Assembly: GCA_026225945.1 (NCBI GenBank)
Contig: JAMJFZ010000811.1
Coordinates: 806,001-870,000 of the forward strand
DNA length: 64,000 nucleotides
Origin: Cricetomys ansorgei
Taxonomy: Eukaryota; Chordata; Mammalia; Rodentia; Nesomyidae
Direction: 5' to 3'
The notes beneath the pieces were generated by a model. That model ran no database searches. It was not told where the DNA came from and saw nothing but the letters and a program-made list of their open reading frames with translations. The translations under genes were made by a program, and so were the position numbers. Below are positions 36,861 through 49,045 of this stretch, piece after piece (position 1 is the stretch's first letter; every line of letters starts with the position of its first letter).

Positions 36861-37789
36861 TTCAACAAGTATCCACAAAAGCAGAGTATTGTAAGAGTAC
36901 CCACCACAAAGCTACTTTCTGAGTCATAGTTTCATTTTAAAATGTGAATAACAAATGCCATGAGGGATTGTGCAGATGAAGTGAAGTAACACTTTTGGAA
37001 TGGCAAATTGGCAATTGGTACTACAAATAAAGCATTAATTTCCATACCTCAGTGGCATTTTCAAGCCCCCTCTCTATTTCTTAAGTCAAAATGCTAAATT
37101 GACTCAGTACTCCTCACATTGAAGGGTCCGGAGACAGGGAGAAAAGGGCCTGGAAGATCTCACCTGAGCTCTGCTGGCTTTCAAATGGGTTGTCCCACCT
37201 TTAGTTCCCTGTAAACTCCAGCTCCTGTGGTTCACTGGTTGCCCGCAGGGTGTTCTGAACTCCATTCTCAGCCCCTACTAGCTAACCTTAAATCTAAATT
37301 CTCCTTTGTCTCTGATGTGGCTTCAGGGAACTCAGCTTTCTGGCTCCTCTTGATCGTTTTCTCAGCTTGCCTGAGAAGTGGTCAGTCTCTTCATTATTTT
37401 CATTATCCATATTGCCAGAGACAGTTTCTTGTCCTATTTTGTAGGCTTTGATAGGAAAAATGGGAGACAGCAGAGAGAAATAAGAAGGGAAGTGACAAAT
37501 TAAAGCTCAAGTCATTGTTTTTAACTCTCTTGAAGAACCCTAGGATGGAGAGAGTGGGTACAGTGATTATGTCCTGCTTTCCAGAAGAGTCCTTCCTCCC
37601 AGGCAGATAGAACAATAGTTCCCTACAGAATAGTTTTGCATTTTTAGTTGGGTGGTACCCAGGTCACCTGGCATAATCTATTTTTGAGAAATTCCTTCTT
37701 CCACAGGAACAATTCAACTCTATAGATGCCTAAATAATTCAGTATTCCCTGTCTCCTCCTTCTCCTCCTCTCACTCACCCCCACCCCCA

Positions 37790-37905
37790 CCCCCTGAGTC
37801 AACAGAGTCTTAGTATGTAGACCAGGCTAGCCTCCAACTCAGAGATCCACCTACTTCTGCATCTGGAGGCTAGGATCATAGGAATGTGCCACCATACCCT
37901 CTCTC
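37790..37905 (-). repeat. B1 SINE fragment
   Basis: GTAGACCAGGCTAGCCTCC and CAGAGATCCACCTACTTCTG on the antisense side. Confidence 0.75.
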
Positions 37906-38279
37906 CTCTAATATTATTCATGTCATTTACTTTCTATGTGACTCTGAAAAGGTTACAATTTTAGCATAACCTGGATATGTTTTACACTTTTTTAAATCTA
38001 TATAAGAACTCCTCGAGGCAGGCAATATCTCCATTTTATAGATAAAAACATGCCCCCATGTAGAAAAACAGGACTTATCAGAGTCTTAATTTAAACTTTT
38101 AAAAAATGAATCAGAATTACGTGACATCACCAGATGTCACATTAACTGTGGATGTTAATTATGTGAGGCATGCTCAACAGGGCAATAATTTATGTGTACT
38201 TTATCTAGTCCCATATTCTCAGTGCCTGGCTCAGGGGGCATATTTAACATAATATCTAGCCTATAATACTGCCTTCCAC

Positions 38280-38560
38280 CTGGGCTTGATAGCACATACA
38301 TGTAATCCCTGTTCAGGAGGTAGAGCCAGGAAGATCAGTTCAAGGTCATTCTTGGTTATATAGCAAATCAAGGCTAGTCTAGACTCAAAAAACATACCAC
38401 ATTTTTTTTTTCAAGATAAGGTTTCTCTGTGTAGCCCTGGGTGTCTTTGAATTCTATCTGTAGACCAGGCTGGCCTTGAACTCACAGAGATCCACCTGCC
38501 TCTGCCTTCTGAACACTAAGATTAAAGGTGTGTGCCACCACTGCCTGGGTGGCCACAATT
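38280..38560. repeat. B1-type SINE (+) and B1 SINE (−)
   Basis: Diverged B1 at 38280–38400 and antisense B1 at 38402–38560 (TTTCAAGATAAGGTTTCTCT). Confidence 0.82.
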
Positions 38561-38737
38561 TAATTCTTAAAAAAATTTAAAAGCACTTTCAAGAGTCATA
38601 GACATTAATTAATCATGATCAGTTTTGATGTCTTACCTGATCTGCCTATTAATCACCAACTACATCATAATTCTGGACCCTTTCTATTTTCTACTACTGC
38701 TCAATCATAATTATTCCAAAGGTTCTGCTCCATAAGT

Positions 38738-39205
38738 ACCCAGACATCTCATAGTCATCAGGACCCTCCACAGCACCAGGAGCTCCTGTGGGCACCAGGA
38801 TATCCCACGGATGCACAGGCATCAATCATATAGGCACCCAGACAACCCATTGACACCTGGACATCACACAGGTACTCAGTCTTCCTACATGCACCCTCAG
38901 GCATATGGTTATCTCACAGGCACCAGGGCCACCCACAGTTACCCAGACAATCCAGGAGGCACTTGGACATCCTATAGGGACCCAGACATCTTGTAGGCAC
39001 ATGAACATCCCCCAGGCCCCTGGACATCCCCCAGGCCCCTGGACATCTGCCAGGCACCAGGGCCTCCCGTAGATACCCAGACATCCCACAGACTCTTGGT
39101 CATCCCATAGGCATTCATACATCCTACAGCCACCAGGACATCCTGCGGGCACCAGGACATTCTGCAGGCACACAGACATCACACAGGCGCCCAGTCATCT
39201 GGCTA
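38738..39205. repeat. Degenerate 19-bp minisatellite
   Basis: Roughly 24 units with a CCAGACATCCCACAGGCAC-like consensus. The clearest neighbours are two exact 19-bp units around 39005–39045. A 32-bp direct repeat sits on either side (38699–38730 and 39214–39245, one mismatch). Confidence 0.88.
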
Positions 39206-39281
39206 ATACCTGGGCTCAGTCATAATTATTCCAAAGGTTCTGCTCAAGTTCACCCATCTAATAAGAAAATTAGAAGAAAGC

Positions 39282-39485
39282 CAGGTGGTGGCGGCACATG
39301 TCTTTAATCCCATCACTCAGGAGGCAGAGGCAGGTGGATCTCTGAGTTTGAGGCTACCCTGGTCTACAGAGTGAGTTCCAGGACAGCCAGAGTTACAACA
39401 GAGAAAACAGAGAAACCCTGTCTTGGAAAACAAAAACAACAAAAAGCCCAAAAAACAAACAAACAAACAAACAAAACAAAAAAAT
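39282..39485 (+). repeat. B1 SINE with (CAAA)n tail
   Basis: Full B1 from AGCCAGGTGGTGGCGGCACA, then CAAA/ACAA repeats to about 39480. Confidence 0.9.
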
Positions 39486-40109
39486 TGTAAAAGGTTTTAA
39501 AAATGTATTTAAAATGTAATAGTTTTTCTTCAAAAGGGGGTGTGGGTTTGGCTGTTTTTTTTTTTTTTTTTTTTTTTGCCATTTGATTCTGGGCTCTTAA
39601 AAGCTGTTGTTATTTTTCTCACTGGCAACTTGACTCTGCCTCTCTGTTCCTGGCTGCTAGATTTCTAACTTGTAATGTTTTTAAACTTCAGTTAGGAAGA
39701 ATAGGAAAGGAAAGGAAAGGAAAGAGAAATCTTTACAGCCCTTTTCTGGCTGTCTTAATCTGTCTAAGTCTGGGGAACTGAACTAACTCTAACTCACTCT
39801 GGTTCAGCTTCTCCCAGCATGGCAATTACTGAGAAGATCTAAATTGTAACTTTTCTAAAACCCCAGTTAGTTCATTTTACCTGAACCTTATTTCTGCCTG
39901 CTTCCCTATCAGCCTTATTTCTGTCTGCTTCTCCTATCATCAACTTTTGTGCTCTTTTTTCCTGTCCTGCAGCAACTGTGCTGTAACTCTATCATTCCAA
40001 CTGTCAGTTTCTTTCTTATATATCTTCCTCTAAGCTGTTCCCAAAAGTTCAAGTGACATGCAACCAGAAGGGGGAAGGGCTTTTCCCTGGCAAAGCTTCA
40101 CTTTACAGA

Positions 40110-40480
40110 AAGTTAGGAGAGATGACTTAGTGGTTAAGAGTCCTTACTATGGGCTGTAGAGATGACTCAGTGTTTAAGAGCACTGTAATCACCTTTGCTC
40201 TTCCAAAGGTCCTGAGTTCAATTCCCAGCACCCACATGGCAGTTTACATCTGTCTGATGTCCTCTTCTGGTATGCAGATATACATGCAAACACCCATATA
40301 CATAAAATACAGAAATAAATAAATCTTTAAAAAAAAAGAGTCTTTATTGCACTTTATTAAAAAATGAGGCCTCAGGTTTGGTTCCCAGAATTCACAAAGC
40401 AGCAGGCACACAGATGATGCATAGACACACATGCAAGCAAAACGCTCATGCACAAACAATAATTAAATTAAATTAAATTA
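40110..40480 (+). repeat. B2 SINE inserted in an older B2-like SINE
   Basis: An outer copy starts at 40110 (GAGAGATGACTTAGTGGTTA), is broken by a complete B2 at about 40149–40340, and resumes at about 40338. Near-duplicates AAGAGTCCTTACT and AAGAGTCTTTATT flank the inner element. The tail is (AAATT)n. Confidence 0.8.
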
Positions 40481-40611
40481 AATTAACAAGGTAAGCTGGG
40501 TTTTCTGTGGATACCTGACTGACTACCTCCCTTGTCTAGTTCCTACTTTTCCAATCTGTTCTCAACATTATCATCAGGATGATTTGATACCTATAAATGT
40601 AGTTGATTGTG

Positions 40612-41000
40612 TTGTTTTGTTTTTGGAACAGGGTTTTGTGTAGCCCAGGGTTGGTTTCCTACTTATTCTGTAGCTAAGTATGATCTTGAAATCCTTATCC
40701 CCCTGCCTTTACCTCCTGAGTATTGAGATTATTATAACACCTAACATATATAGTTGATCTTGGTATAATTCTTTAATGGCTCTGACATTCCTTATAAAGT
40801 CAGTATTTATTGAGCAAATTATGCTAGACACTGTTCTGTTTGCTTTATACACATTAATCCATGTACTTTTTTTTTTTTCTTCTTGAGATAGAGTTTTACT
40901 CTGTGACTAGGCTGGCCTGGAATTCACTCTATAGCACAGCCTGGCCTTGAACTGATGGCAGTTCTGCTGACTCAGCCTTTCAAGTACTGTGATTTCAGGT
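40612..41000 (-). repeat. Two antisense B1 SINEs
   Basis: Copies at 40612–40745 and 40873–41000 with GAGATAGAGTTTTACTCTG-type starts. Confidence 0.8.
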
Positions 41001-41024
41001 CTGAGTTACCATACAGCTTTACTT

Positions 41025-41400
41025 CATCTGAGCTTTGTAGAACCCTTCATGTTTTAGAGGAAAAGCTGACACCAGAGGCAGATTTGGAGGCCAGGGAGTT
41101 GAGTGACTTGCTTAGAAGTTATACACCAGAGCTCAGATATGAATCTAGGCAGTCTGAAGCTGCCCATTTATCTCTTGTACAAACTGTGTCTCTGCACAAC
41201 TCCTTGGCTGCTTCTAGGCAATTACTTTTTTTTTAAAAAATACTTCCTCACCAACTCTTCTACAACTCCGTCTCAAGACATTATCAGGTTACTACTTATC
41301 TCTTCATATATAAGTGTATATTCTCCCTAACATCCAAGCTCTGTGAAGGTAGGAAGTGGTTATTATGGGTAGATGTTCAGTTGATGTTGAGTGAATGAAG
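41025..41400. repeat. MIR (−) then L2 LINE fragment
   Basis: GAGTGACTTGCTTAGAAGTT is antisense MIR; 41250–41400 has the L2-type CAAGCTCTGTGAAGG and GTTGAGTGAATGAAG. Confidence 0.65.
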
Positions 41401-41427
41401 ATTGACAGTAAGATTCAAGTGGAGTTG

Positions 41428-42470
41428 GGTGGCTGGAGAGATGGCTTAGTGGTTAAAAGCTATTGCTCTGTTTCCCCAGAGGACCTGAGTTCAGTTTCCA
41501 GAACAAACATGGCAATTCACAACCATCTGTAACTCCAGTTACAGGAGATCCCATGCCCTCTTCTGGTTTCTATGGGCAGGACCAGGTATGAACTCAGTAC
41601 ACACACATTTAGGCAGGCAGAACACTCATTCACATAATATAAAATAAATTAACCTTTACAAGCAAGAATAAAAGAAGTGGAGCTTGGAGGCAGGCATCTC
41701 CATGAATTTGAGGCCAGCCTGGTCTACGTAGTGAGTTCAATCCCCAGGACCCACACAGTAGAAGGAAAGAACTGACTCCCAAAAGTTGTTTTCTGACCTT
41801 CATAGATACACCATGGCTCCCTGGGTGAGTGTACACACACACACACACACACACAAATCTATTTTTTTTTAAAAGTGCTATCTGTGTGTACACCTGCATG
41901 CCAGAAGAGGGCATCTGATCCCATTATAGATGGTTGTGAATGTGGTTGTGGTGTGGTTGCTGGGAATTGAACTCAGGACCTCTGGAAGAGCAGTCAGTGC
42001 TTCTAACCACTGAACCATCTCTCCAGCTCCCATAATGTATGTATGTATGTATGTATGTATGTATGTATATATGTATGTATCTATCAGGGTTTCTCTGTTG
42101 TAACTCTGGCTGTCCTGGAACTCATTCTGTAGACCAGGCTGGCCTAAAACTCAGAGATCCACCTGCCTCTGCCTCCCGAGTCCTGGGATTAAAGGCATTT
42201 GACACCACCACCTGGTATAATGTATTTTTAAGAAAAAGATTCAGAAGCTGGCGAGATGGCTCAGTGGTTAAATACATTTACTGCTCCTGTGAAGGACCAA
42301 AGTTTAGTTCCTAGAACCCACACTGGGTGGCTCATAACCTTCTATAATCCAGCTCCAGGGGACCTGATGCCCTCTTTTGGCCTTTGCAGGTATCCACACA
42401 CATGTGGCATACATACAGAAGCACATACATACACATATATAATCCAGTCAAATCTTAAAAATAAATTCAA
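41428..42470. repeat. SINE cluster: B2(+), B1 part, B3/B4 with (CA)n, B2(−), B1(−), B2(+)
   Basis: B2 at 41428–41660, a B1 fragment at 41670–41735, a B3/B4 part with (CA)n at 41832–41854, antisense B2 at 41865–42030, (GTAT)n at 42037–42078, antisense B1 to 42215, and a B2 at 42245–42470. Confidence 0.85.
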
Positions 42471-42654
42471 GAAGCAATTCTGGAAGGAGAAATGATTCTG
42501 TTTGGAGAAGCCAAGCTGTACGGTCAAAACAGGTCATTTCTCAATAACAACTGTACTTTCTACTTTGGACACCAGGGAGTGCCACTACTAAAGCATTCCA
42601 GACAAGGATTGTTAAACCTTTCTAAGCAGTTCTAGAACTAACTCTCTCTCTCTC

Positions 42655-42900
42655 TGTATATGTGTGTGTGTAGGGTGCTGTGGGTCAAACCCAAATTGTT
42701 GGGAATGCATGCCAGGCAAATGCTTTACCACTGAACTATATCTACCCAGAGCTCTTTTACTTCTGTTTTGAGACAGTATTTCATATACCCAGGCTGGCCT
42801 TCTAATTGGCTCTCTAGCTAAGAATGGCTGTGAGCTCCTGATCCTCCTTTGCTCACATCTCTCAAGTGCTCATATTACAGTTAAGTGTCATCACCTGACA
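42655..42900 (-). repeat. ID and B1 SINEs, antisense
   Basis: GCTTTACCACTGAACTATAT marks ID; the B1-type copy follows at 42755–42900. Confidence 0.75.
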
Positions 42901-42904
42901 GAGG

Positions 42905-43345
42905 TCCTAGAAATTTTTGAACATATATACAATGCAATTTTATTCACTGTAAAGAAGAAAAAATTATGACATTTGCAGGATAATGGATGGAACTAGATCA
43001 TCATAGTAAGTAAAACAAACCAGATCCAGAAAGACAAGTATTATATATTTGGTCTCATACGCAATCTGGATTTAGTTTTACACATAGACATACATACATA
43101 TGTAGGACATGAAAGCCCAAAGGGAGCAGAGGATGGGGAATGGGAGGGCAGGAGAGAATAATTGAGCATATATCACATGGAAGCAGAAGGGTGTACCATT
43201 TGTGGAAGGAAGGACTAGCAAGAGGGGAAGAAGATGGGGAAAGACAGTAGGCTAAGTAAGAACAAAATATGATATTTCTGGGTGGAAATGATAAATAAAA
43301 TTCACTACTTTGTATGCTATCTAAAAAACTTACCAATAAAAAAAA
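42905..43345 (+). mobile_element. LINE-1 3' remnant (rodent L1, Lx-like)
   Basis: ATGGATGGAACTAGATCATC followed by CAGATCCAGAAAGACAAGTA resembles the 3' part of rodent L1. It ends near AATAAAAAAAAAAC. No frame is intact. Confidence 0.55.
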
Positions 43346-43507
43346 AACTATTAGACAAAAATTTGAATATGGGTTTCCTACCCTACACCAAAGTATGTTT
43401 CTGTTGATGTAAGAATGCATTCTAAGAGCAGCTAGGTAAACACTGCAATCTTTGGAAACCTCAAAGCGTTTCAGATTAACTTAAGTTCAGGATAAAAAAA
43501 TTACTAT

Positions 43508-43975
43508 AGCCAGGTGGTGGTGACACATGCCTTTAATCCCAGCACTCTGGAGGCAGAGGCAGGTGGATCTCTGTGACTTCAAGGCTAGCCCGGTCTGGAG
43601 TAGTTCCAGGATATCCAGGATAGCCAGAGTTACAACAGAGAAACCCTGTCTCGAAAAATAAAAAATGAACAAACAAACAAAAATTACTGTTATTAAAAAA
43701 AAATCACAACATGCCAGGTGTTGTGGTGCACACCTTTAATCCCTGCATTTGGGAGGCAGAGGCAGGAAGATCGCTGAGTAGACCAGGTTAGCCTGATCTA
43801 CAGAGTGAGTTCCAGGACGGACAGCCAGGGCTATGTAGAGAAATCCTGTCTCAAAAAAAAAAAAAAAAAAAAAGAAAGAAAGAAAGAAAAAGAAAAAGAA
43901 GAAGAAGAAGAAGGAGGAAGAGGAGGGGAAGGAAGAGGAGGAGGAGGATAAGAGGAAGAGAAGGAGGAGAAAAAT
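43508..43975 (+). repeat. Two B1 SINEs and a long purine tract
   Basis: B1 at 43508–43680 and 43712–43852, the second followed by A-run, GAAA and GAAGAA/GAGGAGG repeats to 43975, about 120 bp of almost pure purine. Confidence 0.9.
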
Positions 43976-43989
43976 TACAACATAAAATA

Positions 43990-44480
43990 TTAGTCTTTCA
44001 TTTTATTTTGAGGTGGGGCCTCATTATGTTTCCTAGGCCAGTCTCAAAATCCTGGGCTCAAGTAATCCTCCTGCCTTAGCTTTCTCTGTAGCTGTGACCA
44101 TGGTTGCAAACCATGGCACCTGGCTTTGTGGTGCTGGGGGTTGAACCCAGGACCTTGTGCATGCTAGGCAAGTGCTGTACCATTGACCTCCATCCTCAAC
44201 CTCTTAATCATTTCTTTTTCTTTTTCTGTTTTTGTTTTTGTTTTGTTTTGTTTGTTTTTTGAAATAGAGTGTCTTTTCTTTTTTAAAAATTGTATTTATT
44301 TTTATTTCATGTGATTTGGTATTTTGCTTGTATGTATGTCTGTGTGAAGGTGTCGGACCCTCTGGAACTGGAGTTACAGACAGTTGTGAGCTGCCATGTG
44401 GGTGCTGGGAATTAAACCCATGTCCTCTGCAAGAGATACCTGTGCTCTTAACTGCTGAGCCATCTCTCCAGCTCTCTCTT
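43990..44480 (-). repeat. B1-like, ID and B2 SINEs, antisense
   Basis: Old B1-like copy at 43990–44127, ID at 44128–44205 (GTGCTGGGGGTTGAACCCAG), B2 at 44280–44480. Confidence 0.78.
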
Positions 44481-44484
44481 AATC

Positions 44485-45370
44485 ATTTTTAAGTGTACAG
44501 TTCAGCCATGTTAACTATTACACATCCGTACGGTGGCACAACTAATTGCCATAATTTCCTCTTGCAAAACTGAAAAGTGCCCTTAAGCAGCTCATATCCC
44601 CCTTCCACTAGCTTTAGCAACTGTTCTATTTTCTGTCACTGTGAATTTGACAAGGCTAGGAAATTATATAAATGGAATAATGTTTTTTTTTCCATGATTG
44701 GTTTCACTAACATATTCCTCCAAAGATCTAACTATATAGTATCATGTGCTGTAATGTCTTTTTTTTTAAGTTTTATTTATTTGTGTGTGTGTCTCTGCAC
44801 GTGTATGTGCTTGTCACGTTATGCATGTGGAGGTCAGAGGACAACTTGTGAAAGTTGGTTCATTCCTTTCAACACGTGATTCTGGGGATTGAACTCAGGT
44901 CATCAGGCTTGACAGTAAACACAAGCACCTTTATCTGTCTACCATCCTTTCATTCCTTTTTTATTTTATTCATTTATTTATTTTGGTTTTTCGAGAGAGG
45001 TTTTCTCTGTGTAGCCCTGGCTGCCCAGGAACTCACTCTGTAGACCAGGCTGACCTCAAACTCAGAGACCCACCTGCCTCTGCCTCCCCAGTCTAAGATT
45101 TAAGGTGTATGCTGATACCACCAACTCCTTTTTTTTCTTTTTCTTTTTAAAGGCTATACAACATTCCATTGCGTTTATATATTCTGTATTTTGTTTACCC
45201 CTTCACTTATCAGTGTATACTTGTGTTATTTCTACTTTGTAGTTGTTTTCAGTAATGACTATAAACATGGATGTATAAATATTTCTTCCAGACCTTACTT
45301 TTATTTTGGATATAAACCCAGAGGTAGAATTGCTGGATCATTTGGTAATTCACTTATTATTAAAAAAAAT
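44485..45370 (+). mobile_element. Ancient LINE-1 (L1M-like) segment split by younger SINEs
   Basis: 44485–44755 (AAGTGTACAGTTCAGCCATG, GTCACTGTGAATTTGACAAG) and 45140–45370 (CAACATTCCATTGCG, AGAATTGCTGGATCATTTGG) are collinear parts of one old L1-derived consensus. An antisense B3 (about 44760–44960) and B1 (44965–45135) lie between them. Confidence 0.6.
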
Positions 45371-45399
45371 CATTTGGTCAGTGTGTTTGAAGGGTTATT

Positions 45400-46360
45400 T
45401 TGTACTATTTTTATTATTATTATTTTTGACATTTTTTTTTGTGGTTCAGGTTGGCCTCAAACTTACTATAGAGCTAAGGTTGACTTTGAACTTCCTAATC
45501 CTCCTGCCCTCACCTTCTGAGAGCTGCTTACCATGTTTGGTTTGATGTAATGTTGAGGATTGAACCCACAGCTTCATGAAAGCTAAGTTTACTCTACTAA
45601 TTGAGCTATGCTATAACTAGAGAGAGTTTTGAGACATTTTGGCCTCACAGGAAATGTAAGCGGTTTTGAGAAATTCAACATGTGAAGTGTGAATTGGTAA
45701 GTGACTGACCATAGTTTCTTGCCTCTAAGACCAAGATATATATATAGAATTGAGTTCACAGCCTTACACATACTAGATGGGCACTCTACCACTGAGCTAT
45801 ATTCCTGGTTCTCTCTCTCTCTCTCTCTCTCTCTTTAGTTTTTCAAGACAGGGTTTCTCTGTTGTAATTCTGGGTGTCCTGGAACTCACTCTGTAGACCA
45901 GGCTGGCCTTTATCCTCCTGTCTCTGTCTCCTAAGTGCTGGGATTAAAGACATGAGCTACCACCGCCCTGGCCTGGTTCTCTTTTTACTTTTATTTGTTT
46001 GAGATTTTTTGTTTTTTTAAAACTTTTATTTGTGTGTCTGTGTGTGTGTGTAAATGTATATTGTATATACATGCCTAAAGAAGCCAGAAGAGGGTATTGG
46101 ATCCCCTGGAGCTAGAGTTATAGGTGTTTGTGAGCTGCCCTACATAGGTGCTAAAATAAACCCCAGTCTTCTGCAAGAGGCAAGCACCCCCATACATCTC
46201 TCCAGCTCTTTACTTTTTATTTTGAGACATGGGCTAAATTGTCAAGGCTGGCTTTGAACTTCCTTTGTAGTTAGGACCAGTCTTGAATAACAGATCTCAC
46301 TTCCTGACCCTCCCAAGTATCTGGGATTACAGGTTTGCTCCATCAGACCCAGCAAGGCCA
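45400..46360 (-). repeat. Antisense SINE cluster: B1, ID, ID, (CT)n, B1, B2, B1
   Basis: Copies at 45420–45535 (B1), 45540–45610 (ID), 45735–45810 (ID), (CT)n 45811–45834, 45835–45975 (B1), 46020–46205 (B2), 46210–46355 (B1). Confidence 0.78.
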
Positions 46361-46589
46361 AAACTGTGACAAGGTGGCAATGCACTTATGCCCTTACAGA
46401 GATCATGGGGTGGTTAAGATAAACGATCTAGTTACTTTGAAAGAAACTCTGTCAAACATGCATTACTTTGTTCTTTCATGCTTGTCTTCTAAACCAAGTA
46501 GGAGGTGGCTTAGGTAGCTATGATAAACAAGGCCAGAGGGGTTAAAACAGGTTATCGATGTATTTTATGTAGCCTATATAATGTTACTG

Positions 46590-46680
46590 ATTTTTGTGAT
46601 GCTGAGGATTAAATTCAAGCCTTCACACAAAGCATGTGCTGTCCCTCTAAGTCACATATTTTTTATCCCCTGCCTCAAGA

Positions 46681-46739
<59 letters not shown>

Positions 46740-46990
46740 CCAGAAGTCAGCCTTGGGTATCATTTTTCAGGAACCATACACTGTGGGTTTTTTCTTTTTC
46801 TTTTTTGACAAGGTCTCTCATTGGCTAGGAGCTTGCCAAGTATGCTAGTTTGACTGTCTAACGAGCCTCAGGAATCCACTTGTTTCTACCTCCCCAGTAT
46901 GGGGGTTACAAGTACAGCACCACACTAGATCCTTTTGCTTACACAGCAAGTACCTTACCTGCTAAACCATGTCTATACCCTGGTTTTATA
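46590..46990 (-). repeat. ID SINE, (GT)n microsatellite and B4/RSINE
   Basis: ID at 46590–46670, a perfect-looking (GT)n at about 46697–46736, then an antisense B4-like SINE to about 46985. Confidence 0.8.
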
Positions 46991-47059
46991 ATTTTACTGT
47001 TAGTTGCATGTAAAGGAACAGAACAACAACAAGTTATTTGCACAATATTTAAAATGTGA

Positions 47060-47895
47060 TGTTGGAGCTGGAGCACTGGCTCAGTGGTTAAGAGTACAAA
47101 CACTTCCTGTTTGGTTAAGAGGATCTGAGTTTGGTTCTCAGCACCTGTATCAGGTGGATCAAAACCTCCTGTAACTCTAGCTCTAGGGGATCTGATGCTC
47201 TCTCCTGGACTCTGTGAGCCCCTTCATACATCTGGGCATGATCACACAGAGACACATAAATGAATGAATGAATAAATGAATAAATGAATAAAATAAGTAG
47301 TACTTACCTGTCAGGGGAGGCTTATCATTGCACTACAGATCTACAGATGTGATGACCCCTGTGATTTCCCCAGATATGGAAAACTCAACTTGTGGTAGCA
47401 AGGGACTGCATATGAGAGCGCCCCTTAATTTTTTAAAAATTCAGTCTCATAATAGTGCAGTCTAGCCTCAAATTCACTATGTTGCAGAGGCTGGCCTTGA
47501 ACTCATCCTCCTGCTTCCACCTCTCAAATGATTGGATTATGTGTAACTATGTGTGGCCTCTTTCTTTCTTTTTGAGACAGGTTGCCACTATGTGGGCCAG
47601 GCAGACCTCAAACTCCTGCTTCAGCCTCCAAAGGGCTAGGATTACACTCATGTACCCATTAATTTGAGACAGGCCTTTACTCTGTGCCAGTTGGCTTGGA
47701 ACCCACTGAGTTGCTAGGGTGGCCTTAAACTTAGGGCCATCCTCCTTGTTTAGCTTCTTAAGTTGTTCTGGGATTACAGGTATGACCCATAATGCCTAAC
47801 AATACCTACTTATTTTGTGTGTGTGTGTTGCCAGAGATTAAACCCAGAGCCTTGTGCATGCTTGGCAAATACATATAAGCCACAGCCCCAGCTCC
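47060..47895. repeat. B2 SINE with (GAAT)n tail, two B1 (−), ID (−)
   Basis: B2 at 47060–47260 with GAATAAAT repeats, antisense B1 copies at 47565–47670 and 47675–47800, ID at 47805–47895. Confidence 0.78.
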
Positions 47896-48009
47896 TTTCT
47901 ATTCTGTCTCTCTTATCAGTTTTCCTGTGTTGGGCAATGCCATTTAAGAAAAAATTTGTTTTTCGCTGTGCTGAGAATTGAACCCTTGGCACCCTATCCC
48001 TCTGAGATT

Positions 48010-48033
48010 TATTTTTAGTTATGCATGTGTATG

Positions 48034-48066
<33 letters not shown>

Positions 48067-48775
48067 GTGCCTACAGAGGATAGAGGGCATTGGATCCCTG
48101 TGGAGCTGGAGATTCAGGTAATTATGATGAACCTGATGTGGGTCCTCTAAAAGAGTGCATGCACCCTTAAATGCTGAGCCATTTCTCCAGCTCCTCTATC
48201 ATCTTTTGGCAACAGTCTACTGATACTGGTTCCACCTTCCTGCCTGCTTTCCAATCTGTAGTCCTGCCACTCACTGTTACTCCTGCCTACTCAGTCATAT
48301 TACCTACTTGGTTCATTTTGCCACTTGATTTGACACCTGGCTCAAAAAACTAGTAGAATCTAGGTCAGAGGTTTGACTTTTGTTCTGGCCAATATCCCAG
48401 CATACAGCTGTCACTCAATAAATATTTTGAGTGATCAAAAGAACTAACTCTTACCAATGAGGTTTTACTAAGTATTTATGTGCAGGGTGTACATCTCAGA
48501 GATGAATGACCTCTGAAAACTTACAATCACAACTGTAGTGTGTGTTGTAGGACAGATATATTTGTGGTCTAACACTGACTGCAGATTGATTTTGAAAGGT
48601 GAACCAGGTCGCAGTTTATTTTAAAAGTGTTCATACATTTATTTATGGCACATGTGGAGGTTAGAGGACCACTTGTGGGAGTCAGTTCTGTCCTCCTAAT
48701 ACGGGTTTTGGGGCTGGAACTCAGGTTGTCTGGCTTGGTGGTGATCTCTACCCACTGAGCCATCTTGTCAGCCTT
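48010..48775. repeat. B2 (−) with (CT)n, L2 fragment, B3 (−)
   Basis: B2 at 48010–48200 with (CT)n at 48037–48066, L2-like sequence at 48215–48440 (GCTGTCACTCAATAAATATT), and B3 at 48615–48775. Confidence 0.72.
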
Positions 48776-49008
48776 CGGTTGGCCTTTCTAAGGAGCTATT
48801 CAACCATAACTAGAATAACAAGTGGTTAGCTTTATTGTTGGAGTGAGGGGTGGGGGAAGTAGGGTGAGGAGGGTTTTGGGTAGAAGCAACAACAGACACA
48901 AAGGCTCTGAAGCCTGTTGACGTGTTTGGGAACTTCCTGAAGACCCATAGGTCGTTTTTTGTTAATTGTGTCTGAGGCTCTGGGTTTGACACACTATATT
49001 GCAAAAGT

Positions 49009-49010
<2 letters not shown>

Positions 49011-49042
<32 letters not shown>
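49011..49042. repeat. (AC)n microsatellite
   Basis: About 16 AC units, 0.75 kb upstream of the Stim1 CpG island. Confidence 0.95.

Positions 49043-49045
<3 letters not shown>

Noticed and set aside
38826..39182. 118-codon minus-strand ORF
   Set aside because: It is made by the 19-bp minisatellite, whose period cycles through frames; the peptide is a degenerate repeat, not a known protein.
40955..41236. 93-codon ORF with a plausible-looking acidic stretch
   Set aside because: It reads through an antisense B1 and an antisense MIR, and has no splice or promoter support.
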